Assembly: GCA_013397845.1 (NCBI GenBank)
Contig: VZTG01006671.1
Location: 315,373-379,372 of the forward strand
Source: Melanocharis versteri
Taxonomy: Eukaryota > Chordata > Aves > Passeriformes > Melanocharitidae
DNA: 64,000 nt
Reading direction: 5' to 3'
Shown here piece by piece: positions 1 to 12,135 of the stretch. The notes beneath the pieces are model-generated. The model had not been told where the DNA came from. It saw nothing but the letters and a program-made list of their open reading frames with translations, and made no database searches. Position numbers and translations under genes: made by a program. Position 1 is the first letter of the stretch; each line of letters starts with the position of its first letter.

Positions 1-696
1 ACGAGGTCAAACACGTCTGCGTGTGCTGGTGTGGAGGGGAAGGACAACACCGTGCTATCCAGCAGGGATAATCACTCGGGTCATATGGACCATCCCCGGG
101 AAGAAAGATGAACTTGCATTTTTCTCCAGTGATGATGGTGATGTCATGATATGGTAAACAAAGTATTTCATCTTTTCTCCTTTTCTTCCCTCAGTTCCAG
201 GAGCTGTGCAGGGTTTTCTGCCAGAAAGCTGACTTTTCTCCTGGCTGAGGCTCGAGGGCCCATCAGTGCTGAAACATCGCTGGAATGTTCTGTCCTGCAG
301 ACACAGGGGAACAAAAACCTCTCTGGAGGGGGAAACAGTAACCTTAGAGCTACAGGCCTTGTTTCTGTACCTGTCACAGTTATTTATTATTTCAGGCAAC
401 TTCTGAATTTATATAGTGCTCCTGAAAAGTGGTGCTGAGCCCTGAATAAGAAGATGAATGGACTCTCAGCACCTCAGTGTTCATTTTGGCCAGAAACTGG
501 AAAGCACAGTGATGGAACAGAAGGTACAGCATCCGAAGTTACTGGGTCATGTAGCAACAGCCAGTGATGCTTTTATTTCCCACTGGTACAGCTTTGAAAG
601 CAGCTGGTTTGGGGGCTGAATAAAAGTGCAGTTTGTTTGCAATTAGTTGTTGTTGACTTTGCCGAAACGCGGCTCGTCCAAACAAAACTGCGTGGA

Positions 697-758
697 GCGT
701 GTGCGTGTGCACACAGTGCTCGTACACATGTGCACACATGCTCTCTCACACACACACA
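697..758. repeat. Imperfect CA/TG-rich simple repeat
   Basis: Alternating purine-pyrimidine sequence of GTGCGTGTGCACACA type, followed by interrupted CACA runs ending in a short (CA)n. This is a degenerate dinucleotide microsatellite. It keeps short open frames on both strands, which explains His/Cys/Val-rich hypothetical peptides there. Confidence 0.75.
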
Positions 759-2636
759 TTCTGGCACGAGGCCACTCCAAAATCCAATCTCAGTTCGGTA
801 TGATATTGCTGCTTTCCGAGTATCCTGCTTGGGTTTGGGTATCAACATCCTTCTCTCTCCTGTCGCTGCCTGACCCTCACGAAAGCTGTGTTCCCAGAGC
901 ACTTTTCCCACCAGGAACAGACGTCAGAGGAGCTGGCATGAGGTCCAGCCTGGTGCCCTCTGCTCCTGTTTCTTACCCTCTGCTGGCTGTGCTCCCTCCT
1001 CCTCCTTGCTCTCCGCCTGCTGCCGATGCTTCGGGATAAAGTGACTCAGCAGAGAATGGCAGAGAACAAGGTGACTCAGACACATCTGTCAGCACTCAGG
1101 AAAGGGCTCAGACTTCTTGGAACCTTCTTTTAGCATCTCTAAGTATGCCTAATATGGCCTTGAATCTATTTCTTGGTTTTATGGGAAATGTGGGTGGCAT
1201 TAGGCTCCGTGAGGCTGGAGGCTCAGGACATCAGTAGAGTTAATCTTGGGACAGATGTGTGAATGGAGAAGGGATGTGGGACTTCTGCTCTGCGGGGCTG
1301 TGGAGGTCTCAAGACCCATAAAATATTCCCAGTATTCTCCATCCCATCTAGAGAGCCAGGCTTTCTGTCCTCCCTGCAGTTCCCGGTTACAAGGGGCATT
1401 TGCCAGTAGGGGATCAGGCACAGAAATATTGGGGATGTAGTGCTTCTTGTGGGTTGTGGGGTGCATGAAGAAGCCAGGAGTTCCTGAGGGGTGAACCTCA
1501 AACATGTGCACTTTTCCTCACTGTGTTTTCTGGCAGCTGTGGAGGTGCTGCTCTCCATCAGGGAGGTGTGAGAATACCAGAAACCAGCTCCTCTTCCGAG
1601 TCAGGGAATTGTGAGATGGGAAACCTTGTTTTCATAAAGTTCTCTGAAACTGGCTCTTGACAAGTGCAGTTTTGCCAAGAAAACGATGTCTACTCACACA
1701 TCTTCACATCTTCTGCTTCTGGCTGTGGAATAGGCATGTTAAAGATGGGGGTTTTGGTCAAAGCCTCTGTGCGTTTGTGTTTGGGGTGGAGAAGCTGAAA
1801 CTGTTTACACCTCAAAACATTTTTTCATGTTATATAACTGCAAAGCAGCAAACAGAAATATATTTCTCTATCATGCATATATGACAGTGGTAATTCTTCC
1901 TTGGGTACCTCCTCAGTTTTGTGCTGGATCAGTGGCTGCATTTTTGCTCTGAAATTCAGACCTGCTCAAAAGACATAGCTTGGAGAGGAAAAGTTAATTT
2001 AACTGGGAAATATGGTTTGCCCTAAAGTTTCCAGAAAACTGTGATAGTCAGCAAAGATTCAACTCTCTCCCCTTGGCAACTTGAGATAAATGTCACCAAA
2101 TCTACAGGTCCCACTCAGCCAAAAAGGAACAGTCTCTTGTATGACAGAAGAAGCTGTGTGGCCAAGAAAGGAGACCTATTCTTTGGGAATAATGCCATAT
2201 TAAAGTAATCCTTCCCTTGCAATAATTTTTAATTATATAACAAAAACTAAAGTTGAAAAGTCAAGGAGAGTGAGAAAAACCTCTTGAGGATATTTTGAGT
2301 GGGCTGGGCCTTTCAAATTCAAGCTGAAACGTGGCCAGGGCGGGGAGTCTGAAAAACTCAGATTTGAAAAAAAACCCTGGAATTTATTAATCAAAGCCCC
2401 CTCCCTTTTTTTTTTCCAGGAAAAACACAGTTAAAAACACGAAGCTGTAGTGAATAAGAACGTCTAAGTCAGCCAAAAGCATGAAATGAACCCTGTGATG
2501 CTATTTGAAGTATGTCGGTGGCATGCATAGAGCTATTTACCTTTCTACTCCAGTGAGTTTATAAAACAATTAAGAGGTGTGCTGGAAGTCATGAGATGAA
2601 ACATGGGCAATAGATAAAAAGGTTGAAATTGTTTTT

Positions 2637-2682
2637 TAAAAAAAAGAAAAAAGAAAAAAGAAAAAAAAAAGAAGAAAAAAGG
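2637..2682. repeat. A-rich low-complexity tract
   Basis: Nearly pure adenine with isolated G interruptions at intervals of about 6-10 bases. It could be a decayed poly(A)/(A6G)n simple repeat or the tail of an unrecognised retroposon. No retroposon body is recognisable beside it, so simple repeat is preferred. Confidence 0.8.
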
Positions 2683-5600
2683 AAATGATATGTAAGGAGA
2701 GGAATAGGTCCCTGTTGAAAACTGATGGAAGCTCCATCATTTGGATCATTTGAAACTGGGCTGCACACTTCACTAAAATATATGCTGAGGGAAACAGCTG
2801 TAGGTTTGTTCCCCCAGGGAAGGGGCGAGACGACCTAATATATCTTCTTAATTTCATTTCTAATTTCTATGCTTCAAATCATGTAGACAAACCTTGAAAT
2901 ATAACCTACAGCCTGCTAATTCCTTCCTTTCTTCCTGTCTAGAGAGAGATGTTGAGTTGAAGGCAATTGCCCAAGATTTTTGACTATTATTTTTAGCCTG
3001 GTTTCCTAAGGAAATGAAGCTTATGTGAACACAGTGTCACCGTGTCTGCCTGCCAGTCCCTTATTTTTTTCCTCTTCCCCCAGGAAGTTCTTGGAAAAAT
3101 TTCAACAAAATTTAGGATAGGGCTGGGGACTAGAAAGATATTTCAGTTCTTCAGGATTTAAGGGTAGAGGAAGCTGTAGCAGGAAGGAAGTGTCGTGTCA
3201 CATCATTAGACAGAGACTGCCTTGAATGAACCTGGGCTTAACATGCAAAAATCCGCAGTGAGTCCCAGGAAACTGTTGGCCTTCTGGCAAGGCAGGTCCG
3301 TGGATTAGCTGAGATGCTGGTGGAGATGAGGTTGTGCTGGGACTCTCTTTCTGCAGCAGCAGCTTCTCGCTGGTCGTGGTTGCGTGGCTTCCCCCGCTGT
3401 GCTGAAGCCTTCCTGCCCTTTTTACGGTCTCTCTGGGAGTGCTGGGGTGAACCACTGGCAACCAGGCTCTGCCACGTGGCCTTCAGGCCAGGAATCAAGC
3501 CTTCTCGATTCTCCCAGGAGGGCTTTTTCCCCTAACTACTCCTTTGAAGTCCCCTCACCCCAGGCCCGAGGAAGCTGATGTCATCAGAGGATGGGAGGCC
3601 GTGGCTCCTCTGGGGCAGTTCCCACCTTTGGAGGAAGGAAATTCCTCGGGGCAGTGCTGTTTATCTGTTGGCCCCCCGAGAGCTGGGCTGAGAAACGAGG
3701 TGGCTTTGTGAAAGCTGTGGATTTTAGATTCCCCCCCTTGCTTTCATTGTGCAGGTGGCACCGCTCGCTGGTGGCGGTGGCAGGGCGCTGGGGCCTGGCG
3801 CCTTTAATTACTTTTACACCTTGCTTGTGGAATTCGCTCTGCAGAAACACAAAGCCTCATGCAAGCCCGTTTCTGCGGATTGATTGAGGAAGAAAAGCCC
3901 AGCAAACGACCTCCCTCCGGATTAGTGAGGGCAATGAGCCAGCGCAGCTCTGCAAGAAGGAAAAGGTGGGACTTGCTGCTTCAGAGGATGCGAAGGAAGG
4001 GGCCCTGGCCACAGGCTGGAAGCCCTGTCAGAGAGCTCTGAATTTGCCCGTGTGCTGTAGAGGAGATCAATGGAGAATCAGAGCAGGAAGGATGTAGAGG
4101 TTCTCAGACCATCCTGCCTGAGTTTGCCTACACCGTACCGACACGAGCCTGCAGAAAAGGGCAGGGCAGGGGAATGCAGCTTGCCCCAAGAGCTTGCCCC
4201 ATTTGCAGTGGGGGGTGGCACATACTTGGCATGGGGTTGTTCGGGTGAAGCTTCCCTGTGAGGTAGCTCTGGCTCTGCTCTGGCTCTGCCCCGTGTTGCA
4301 GTCAGCCCCACGATGACAGCAGGTCAGCCAGTCTGTGACAATACATCAGGCTCACATGAGGCAAACATTAGGCTCAGTAGCACTGGAAGGGAAAGGTGAA
4401 TTGCCTGAATACACCTTGCTGCAGGCTCCAGGTAAACTCTCTCCAGGGAGACTGTTTTTTAGGTTAAAAGAAACACTTTCTGCCATCACATCCCCAGAGC
4501 GTGGTGTAGCTCCAACCTTGGGTACCCATCCCACAGCCTGCTGGGACCACAACAGGCAGGACCAAAACCCTTGAGATTCAAATATAAACCCGCACGTGAA
4601 GCAGGAGCCTGCCATGGATGTGGGCAGCAGGTCATGCCAGAATCCCAGGAATGGCTGCATGTCTGGCTGGGGATCATCTCTGACAAGAAATTCACTTTGC
4701 AGCCGAGAGGACGCGTGTCAGGCAGGAACGTGCTGTTGGATGGGCTCAGAGCACCAGAGCTTTCCCCTCACCACACGGTGTCTTGGCCTCCTTTCAGATA
4801 TTGAATAGCCTGATCCTGCTCATAGCTTTCCTCCATCCCAGGTAAAGACTTCAGGGAATTCGGTGTGAGGTCTCTCCTCTCCAGCAGGAGGAATGTGCTG
4901 ACACACAGATATCACTGACTGGCAGCCTGCTCTGGAAACATAGTTGCTCAAGCCAAGAGGTTTCTTTTGCTGGTGTAGTTTATCAGAGCTACCCAAACAA
5001 AATTAACTATACTAGGAAGAAAAAAAATAAATCCCTCCTTTTGTAGTGCTGCATCCACACCCAGGGCTTTTTGTTGGCGCAGCTCTCTCTCTTGTAGGGA
5101 TGATGTATTTGTTTTTTCACACTCCTGGCTGGCATAATTAAGCTTACAAAACTTCCTTGTGCAGACTAGCCCTGGCAGAAAAAGAGTCAGCTTGCTTCAG
5201 GACCACTTCCATGCACCAGTGAGAATTGCTGCTGTCTTGAGGTTGTGCATTTGGTGTGTTTTCCACCATTGTAAAAGATTCCTGGCAGCGCAGAGAAAAA
5301 AGCAAGCCTAAAGTCTCTGGTTTGTCCAGTTATTTTCGTTGATCCATTATACCTTGAGAGTGTGTGTAAAACTCGTTCACAAATTGCCGTAGCACAGAGA
5401 TTTGGGCATTGGTGATATTTACTTGCAGTTATTCAGGTGGATGAAGAAATGTGGGAAGAATACCACAGTCTGGCGATTGTGCTTGTTTCAATCTGTTAAT
5501 TAGATTCGCCATGTAAAAAAAATCTGGAGCAATTTGTTGTTCTACAGAGCGTTGAATCAATGTGTTTAAATTACATGCTGCCCCTCATCCCAAGGGGGTT

Positions 5601-6994
5601 GTACAGGTGGGGATTTTTAGTCCTTTTGCTGAAAACACAGCAGTGGCTGGTGAAGACATGTGGTGTTTCACATCAGGGAAGAATATCCACGTCTGGGAGG
5701 GGTTTGTTTGGGAAATGGAGATGTCACTTTGTGTAAGGAGCAGAAAGTACCACAGGAGAATGTCATTAATGAAGACAAGCAGACATGATACCTGGGGACA
5801 AGCCAGCTTGTAAGCTGCAGTGTTCTGGTCTGTGGGTAAAGAGAATGTCCTGGAACCTTATGCACTTCATGGACATCCTGTATTCCATGTCCCTTATCCA
5901 GCTGCATCACTTGAGAGGAGTTTTTCTGCCTGGTAAAAATGCTTGTTTCCGGTCAGAGCCCTCCAGCCACCTCACAGGATGTCTCAGGTTGTCCTTCCCA
6001 TCCCTTCATTCCTTCTTTCCTTTCGTGTGACCAAGCAGCCCCATGAAGGCCACCAGGCAGGGCTGAGGACCACCACAGGCACTCCGTGGTGAGCAGCATC
6101 AGGCCCAAAAGATACTGCCTGGCTTTGAAGCTGAGTGGTCAGCCTCTGTAGGCTGAGACAGAGGGGTTATTTAGATAACGTACTACTGGATGAAAAAAGT
6201 TTATCTCCCCCTTTGCAGACAGAGTTTCAGACTCCCTAAATTATGCTCAGCGTGGGTATTTAGGCTCGGTTCTGCAATACAGCATTGCACCCTGAGGAAT
6301 GGTGCCTCCCAGTTTGTTGTGATATTCATCTTGGAAGCAAAACAAAATCCCTGACAAAAGATCAATTTAGTGCATCTCCTTTGTCTTGGCAGAAGACAAA
6401 TTGGAGCTGCAACATCTGTTTTTCTGAAGGGATAGTACTTTTCCACTCTTGGTTTTCTCTGGCAGCCGCGCGCCGCCTGAAAGGCTGAAGTCAAGTATTT
6501 GTCAGTGGTACCTCTGACACTGAGCAGGATAATGGGACTTAGAGATGGGCTTAATATTTCAAAGCACAGGGCAGATTTTAATTATCTTTGCCATTATTGC
6601 CCTCAGCCCACCAATGAGTGTGGGTAAGCCATGGGGAGAAATACCAAATCAGGCAAACACTTTCATTTAGCAGAAAAAAGCATTGTTAGAAGTAGTGGCT
6701 GAGAGAAGAATCCCAAAAAATTCGAATGGGAAATGAAACTTGAATGCTCAGTAGGGATGGGAATTAATCACAGGGGGGAAAATACCAAGGGAAGTGCTGG
6801 CTTTTCTCCATCTCTTGATGTTTCAGATGAAGATAAGTTGTTCTTCTGTAAGAGATGGAGAGATATATATTGGTCAAACATAGGCAATTGGCCTTGATTC
6901 AGGCACAACTGAGAGAAATTAAAGGCTTTTTTGATATAGAGAAGCCAGACCAGACTCTTCTTTGTAGAGCTTTAAGCTCCATAAATCCACGATG

Positions 6995-7130
6995 TTAACT
7001 GTTCTCCCTACTTTATCTAAGGAAAAACCCAAACTGGCAGGTGATACAAGTTGCCCAAGGCCATATAAGAAATTAATGGCAGCATCAGGGATATAACTCA
7101 AGCTTTCCTGGCTTCCTGCCTGGCTCTCTC
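6995..7130 (-). mobile_element. MIR / CORE-SINE-like relic
   Basis: Read on the plus strand, the segment follows the reverse complement of a MIR-type SINE. It starts with a TCCCTACTTTATCTAAGG-like stretch (equivalent of the 'cat-ttt-acagatgagg' region), then AAACTGGC, then TTGCCCAAGG followed by CCATATAAG. It continues with a 'ggcagcatcagggatataactcaag' type stretch and a CTTCCTGCCTGG-like end. The order of these blocks matches the family, but divergence is high, as expected for an element that has been dead since early amniotes. No target-site duplication is visible. Related CORE-SINE families are equally possible. Confidence 0.55.
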
Positions 7131-10100
7131 CTTGTGCAGCCCTGCGAGATGCTGATGCTGCAGGGGAGAGGCTGAGGCACTCTCTGCCTGCTCCTTGTCA
7201 CAGCAGCCACTGCCAGGCCCCTGCTGAGGCAGCCTGCACCCCAGCAGGCAGTGCTTGAGAGTATCCCAGCACCCGAACAGGAATGGCGAAATAGCAAAAC
7301 GAGGCTGAGAGTGGAACTGCCAAGAGCTCTGACCCCATGTCAGCAAACTGGTTGAGAATATCCTTAAAAACACATCCTGCTGAATCCTGTTAAACACACT
7401 CTTCACACTGCTCACGGGCTAAGGGCTTAGCTGAACCCAGGCTTGCGTAAATGGGGGTTTGCGCATCATTAGAGATATTATTTTTGAAGTCACCTATAAT
7501 GGAAGAGATAACATCGGCTATTTCCTCAGTACATCTCGAAATAAAATATTTTTTTGCCAAGGAAAATAAAATTCCAAACATAAGGAGAAAGTCCAGCAGG
7601 AAACAATGTACCAGGAAATTGGACAGACAGAATATTTTTGCGCTCATGAGCTGATTTGAGCCATTACTAGCAATTTGCCAGCCTGAATATATCTTGGTGC
7701 TGTCAAGCCTGGTGACTCCTGTGTGGTGATGCAACTGCCAGGAAGGTGCATATTTGGGACAAGAGGGGAGGAGTGGGTGCCCTCAGAGAGCAGCACAAAG
7801 TTAAGCTGTGCCCAAGGTTTGCCCCTCTTTGGGCTGCAGTTCAGCATGGCCATGGAATTCAGCTGCTGTGCTGGCTGGGAAGCAGCTGCCATGTTTTAAT
7901 CAGGTGGAAACATTGCAGCAGTAAGGGATGTAAAAGTTGGCTGCAGATTTGCACTGGGATATCTGATATACAGCCAGCACAACAAACATTTAGCTCCCTT
8001 TATACTGCCTAAAAGCTCATGGGCACAAGCTCAGGTCTTCTTACGGAAGTTATTCATACATAGCTCAGAGCAGGCCTTACCTTAATATATTACCTTTGGA
8101 TTTTTTACTTGAAAGCCATTTCAGATGTTATCACATGGATTTCATCTCCTGTGTTGTGCTGGGACTGTGTTCCTACAAAGACAGCAGCTTTTCTGTCCTG
8201 CTGGGGTGGGAGCCAATCCCAAACCCAAACAGGAATTTATGTCTTTTTAAAGCGGTTCTATCGAGTCATGAACCTTTGAATAGGGTCCTTCAAAGGTTTC
8301 TTTCAAGCACTTTCTTTGAAATGCAATTACCCCATTCCCTTTTTCCTTGAAGTTTCTATTCCAAGGTACCTCTAATCTTCAGCAGCTGATAAGAGCAGTC
8401 ACAGGGGAATTGCTGGAGGGGGTCTCCCGTCACACAGGCACCTGTGGGAGCAGCAGGTGTGACAACTCAGAGTCACAACCTGGAGGTGGAAAGTCCTCAT
8501 CTGTCCCCCTTGCACAAAGGGAAGGTAAAGGCTTGCAGCTCTTAACTGGGTGAGCAGGGTCTTGGTGCTCTCCTGCTCGCTCATCAATATCGTCCACCTC
8601 AAAACATTCAAATTCCTGGTGGAGTCTCACAAATGATGGCACTTTGGTACAAGATAGTTGGAAATTTTCTTGGTTTTTATGGGATTTGCTAGGTGTGGAA
8701 GGAGATCTCCTTCCTGGATGATGGGGAAGGTGAGGAGAGTGTCAGGGAATAGGGGGTGGTGGTGGAAGGGTTCAGCATTTCAACCTGGGCAGGAGGGAGG
8801 ACAGATTGGGACCTGAGGTCAGGACCAGCCTGCTTGAACACCATCCTAGTCCCTTACACTTCAATAAATCCTGCCTAACCCTTTACCTAACTGCTCAGAG
8901 AAGCTGAGGAAGAGGAGGATTGCTGATTCTCCGGGTTAATCCCGCAGATCCATGGAGATGTGTCTCCATGGCACTGCTGAGCTGCAGCGTCCCAGACGGG
9001 AAGAGGGCAGCATATCCTCACAGGTCAGGAAATGCTGTCTTGGGCTGGGAGCTGCAAAATAAAACTGCACAAAGAAGCTATTGAAGGCCCCTGTTTCTCA
9101 GTGCTTTCAGAGAAAAAGCGACAGCTTTCTGTAAGTCAGTTATTCAGCAAGAGGGTGGTCGGGTTTTTTTCTCTTTCTTTGGCTTTTTAAATTTAAAAAC
9201 CAGGCAGAAAAAGCCAGTGAGAAACTGCCTGAAACTGCTGCAATGAAAATGGGGAGCTGGTTTCTGTGGTGTGCTGTGTTCTCTCTGCAGCCTCTGTGAA
9301 GACATTTGTCAAGCCATTTGTCTTCTCCCTCCCATCCCTACACATGCTAACAAACCAGGCTGGTTGGAAAAGTCCTTCTGTAAAATAACAACAGGCACAA
9401 CACTGCAGAGTGGATATGATGAAATTCCAGCAGACATGGAGTGAGGAAGGCTCCACGGCTATGAACCTACCTGGCCACATGGTGGGAATGGTACCATGGA
9501 AATCTGTGGCTATCCAGGGACAGCAGCATGTGGATCCAAATACCTAAATGCTGGGGAATTTCTTTCTTGGCAACAGCAGCCTGTGAAAAGGAGGGACAGG
9601 GACTGTCCCCTGCAGCTGGATGGTGCCATGGTTTGGTGGCTCCAGCACCAGTTGTGCCCAACCCTGTCTCTGCTGCCATCGGCTCTTTGGGAGACAGCAC
9701 TCTCAGCCACAGCAGGGATATATTCTGAGTTAACCCCCCAGTCCTTCTGGTGGAATTTCCTGGCTCAAATTCCCCATATCTCACTGATGTCAGGTGGGTG
9801 AGGCCTCCGAAAGAGCCCAAAGAGAGATGTCAGAAACCCCCAGGGTGGATCCAGGGAGGGCATGAGAGGGCAGAGAGCTCTAAAATGAGAACTCACAGCT
9901 TGGAGCTGTTGCCTTTCCAAAGGGAAAACTATTCATTCAAGCAATAAATTAATGGACCTCATGGAAGAGATTGTCTGTCCGTGCTGACAGTGAAGTATAA
10001 ATGGAAACAAAAGTGGCATCAGCTGGGCAAGGGCCAACTTCCAAATCTAGACCTGCAATCTCAAAACTTTTTAGGTTCAAGAAAAAGGCTTTACTCCAGT

Positions 10101-11915
10101 TGTATTTGGAAAATAAACAAGCGTTGCCTCATCTAGAAGGATGCTGTGCAAGGAAAAATTGGATTTTGCCACAACAGGAAACAGAAAATACCCTCTGATT
10201 GTGGATTTTCTCATAGAACTGATATGAATGCTTGTGCTTTTCCTTGTGGCCAAGATAACAGCCCTTGGAGGTGGCCACGGGATCAGGAACGCTGAGAAAG
10301 GGAGCAGGCAGTGCTTGAGAGGGAGGTATGGGGGTCTCTGCAGCCAGCCCTGCCTCATCCTTCAAAGAGACCTGTCTTATTTTAGGGAGCAGGGTGCTGG
10401 AATCACGCTTCTGTGGTGAAAAGTAAAGGAAAAAGGGCAGACAGGTCATGAGTAATTTTAATGCTGATGCTGTGCCTATATGTTGGATTTCCTTTAGTTG
10501 ATGGTTTGCAAATGAAACTCGTCATTTTCTAATTTTTCTAAAATCGGGATTTGCCAAACTGCTTGAAAAATGGCACGAGCTTTTCTGATCTTGATTGTTT
10601 CTGTGTGAATCCACTGCTTGTTTGCTTGTTGAGTATCAGGAGACAAAAGAAAAGGAGTGGCTTAGAGTGTGGGGAAGTTACATTTCCCATTCTTGGGTGC
10701 CACTGAAGCTTGAAATGAATTGTATTATTTGATGATAAAATACCTTATTGTCCTTTCCCCATCCCAAGCCACACTTCCACAACTTGTGGTGGAATAACCA
10801 GACATGTCATGGGCCAAATAAGGGTCAAAGCATTACCTTTTCTTTCAAACAACACTGCTCCAACCCTGTTGTGCTCAGTGTATTCATTTATTGCTCTGGA
10901 AGCTGAAACACATTCCAGATGTGATTTGCCAGGGCTCCTGCAAGGTCACAGCCAAGTCGAGGTGCTCTGGTTGGCCTGTGGTGACCCCAAGGTGTCCGAG
11001 GGTGGGGGGCTGTCACTATAGATAAATCCCAACTTCTCCTTCGCTGAGAGTGGCCTCCCCCTCCTTTGGGGAGGGAGGAATGTGGGGGTTTGCAGGCGCC
11101 TCTGCCGTCACCTGGTTCATCTCCTGGCGAGTGTCATGAAGGGACAGCACAAGAAGGGAAGTTTGTGCCTTGGGGAAGGGGCAGCAGACAAGATAAACGA
11201 GGTCTGCAGTGCTGAAAAGCAGCGTTTGCACGCCGCAGCCTGGCCCTTGTATTCCTGTGCGGGATTTTCCTTTCTTAGATGAGTGAAAAAAAAAAGTGAG
11301 GGAAGAAATTGTTTCCCTGATGATATCATTCACCTCTCAATCCTTTAAGCTCACCAGACCTAAGTAACGATGCTGGTGTCTATTAAAAATAAATGGTTGT
11401 TTTTTCTGCTACTGTTCCCTCAGGACAAATTCAGGCTTAAAGCATAAAGACAACAGAAATTCCTTTCTTCAATGTGAGCATACTAATAGGCTGATTTTCA
11501 AAGGTCCAAGTGCAAACAGGAATGGGTGCCATGGAAAGCCCAGCTGCAAATTCCAGTTCCCAGAAACACTCACGCAGATGTCATTCCAGCCAGGCTCCTG
11601 GTATGCACAGAGCTGTCACATCCCTGGCTCTCTGTGGGACTGAGATTTAATCCCTCCACAGCAGCTCTAAGGGTAACGTGGATTTTGGCTGCTGGGTTGA
11701 TCAGCAGGTCCCTGCTGCAGGTTGAGGTTTTGGAGACGTGCAGAACAGGGCCCACATTTGTCAGGCAGGGCTGAGGTGCACTGAGCTGTGCAGGTTGTCA
11801 GCCTCTTCCCACAGGACCTTCCACAGAAACTATTTCTGCAGCCCTGGTGTGTAAATGATGCCATGGCCTCACAGGAACATCATACACAGTGTGGTTACTT
11901 AGGTGCTTAAGACGC
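7131..11915. other. Unique non-coding sequence
   Basis: No gene or transposon is recognised. The block holds a short perfect hairpin near 8.95 kb, a G-rich patch near 8.74-8.79 kb, and an AT-rich repeat-free stretch at about 10.44-10.63 kb that looks more evenly complex than its surroundings. Open frames stay under 120 codons and are mutually antisense. A 19-base string near 7243 recurs exactly near 10303 without flanking similarity. Confidence 0.55.
8950..8971. other. Perfect inverted repeat (9-bp arms)
   Basis: Left arm CCATGGAGA and right arm TCTCCATGG are exact reverse complements separated by the four bases TGTG. Such a short hairpin can arise by chance in 64 kb. No run of T follows it and no precursor-length stem surrounds it, so a microRNA or terminator reading is not supported. 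Confidence 0.5.
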
Positions 11916-11917
11916 TT

Positions 11918-12135
11918 TGGAGGATTTTTTCTTCCAAGAATTTGTCCACTCGCCCTTTGAACCCATCTAAACATATTTTTTCTATTACATCCCATGGCAA
12001 GGAATCCCACTTCTTCCCTGCATGTTGCGTGCAAATGTGTCTCCATTTGCCTGATCTGAATCTGCCAATGGAAGCCCTTTTCAATATCCACGTTTTCAAA
12101 CTGGAAGATGGTCGGAAGTTCCCAAGTTTTGTGCC
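11918..12135 (-). mobile_element. CR1 LINE fragment, ORF2 C-terminus
   Basis: Minus-strand translation gives WDSLPWDVIE (11980-12009), then FKGRVDKFLEEK (11926-11961). This is the typical end of CR1 ORF2: a tryptophan-x-x-LP-x-x-V motif, then a phenylalanine-lysine-x-x-(L/V)-D-K segment close to the stop. Plus-strand wording such as CATCCCATGGCAAGGAATCC also fits the reverse complement of CR1. Only the last part of the reverse-transcriptase reading frame remains, so this is a 5'-truncated, inactive copy. The 3' end (left side) fades near 11.9 kb without a clean terminal repeat. Divergence suggests an old subfamily. Confidence 0.75.

Larger units (their letters stand above)
1..6990. other. Unique non-coding sequence, left block
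   Basis: No gene is recognised here. Open frames are at most about 130 codons, overlap on both strands and show no domain or consistent splice structure. The block is moderately AT-rich, with a more GC-rich patch near 3.3-4.3 kb that lacks the CpG density of a promoter island. Landmarks are a CA-rich patch near 0.7 kb and an A-rich tract near 2.65 kb. A good polypyrimidine-AG acceptor-like site ends at 194, but none of the frames after it gives a recognisable exon. Most likely intron or intergenic DNA. Confidence 0.6.

Noticed and set aside
151..438. Possible exon after the polypyrimidine-AG site at 194
   Set aside because: One frame stops quickly and the others give no recognisable protein. 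No matching donor with domain content.
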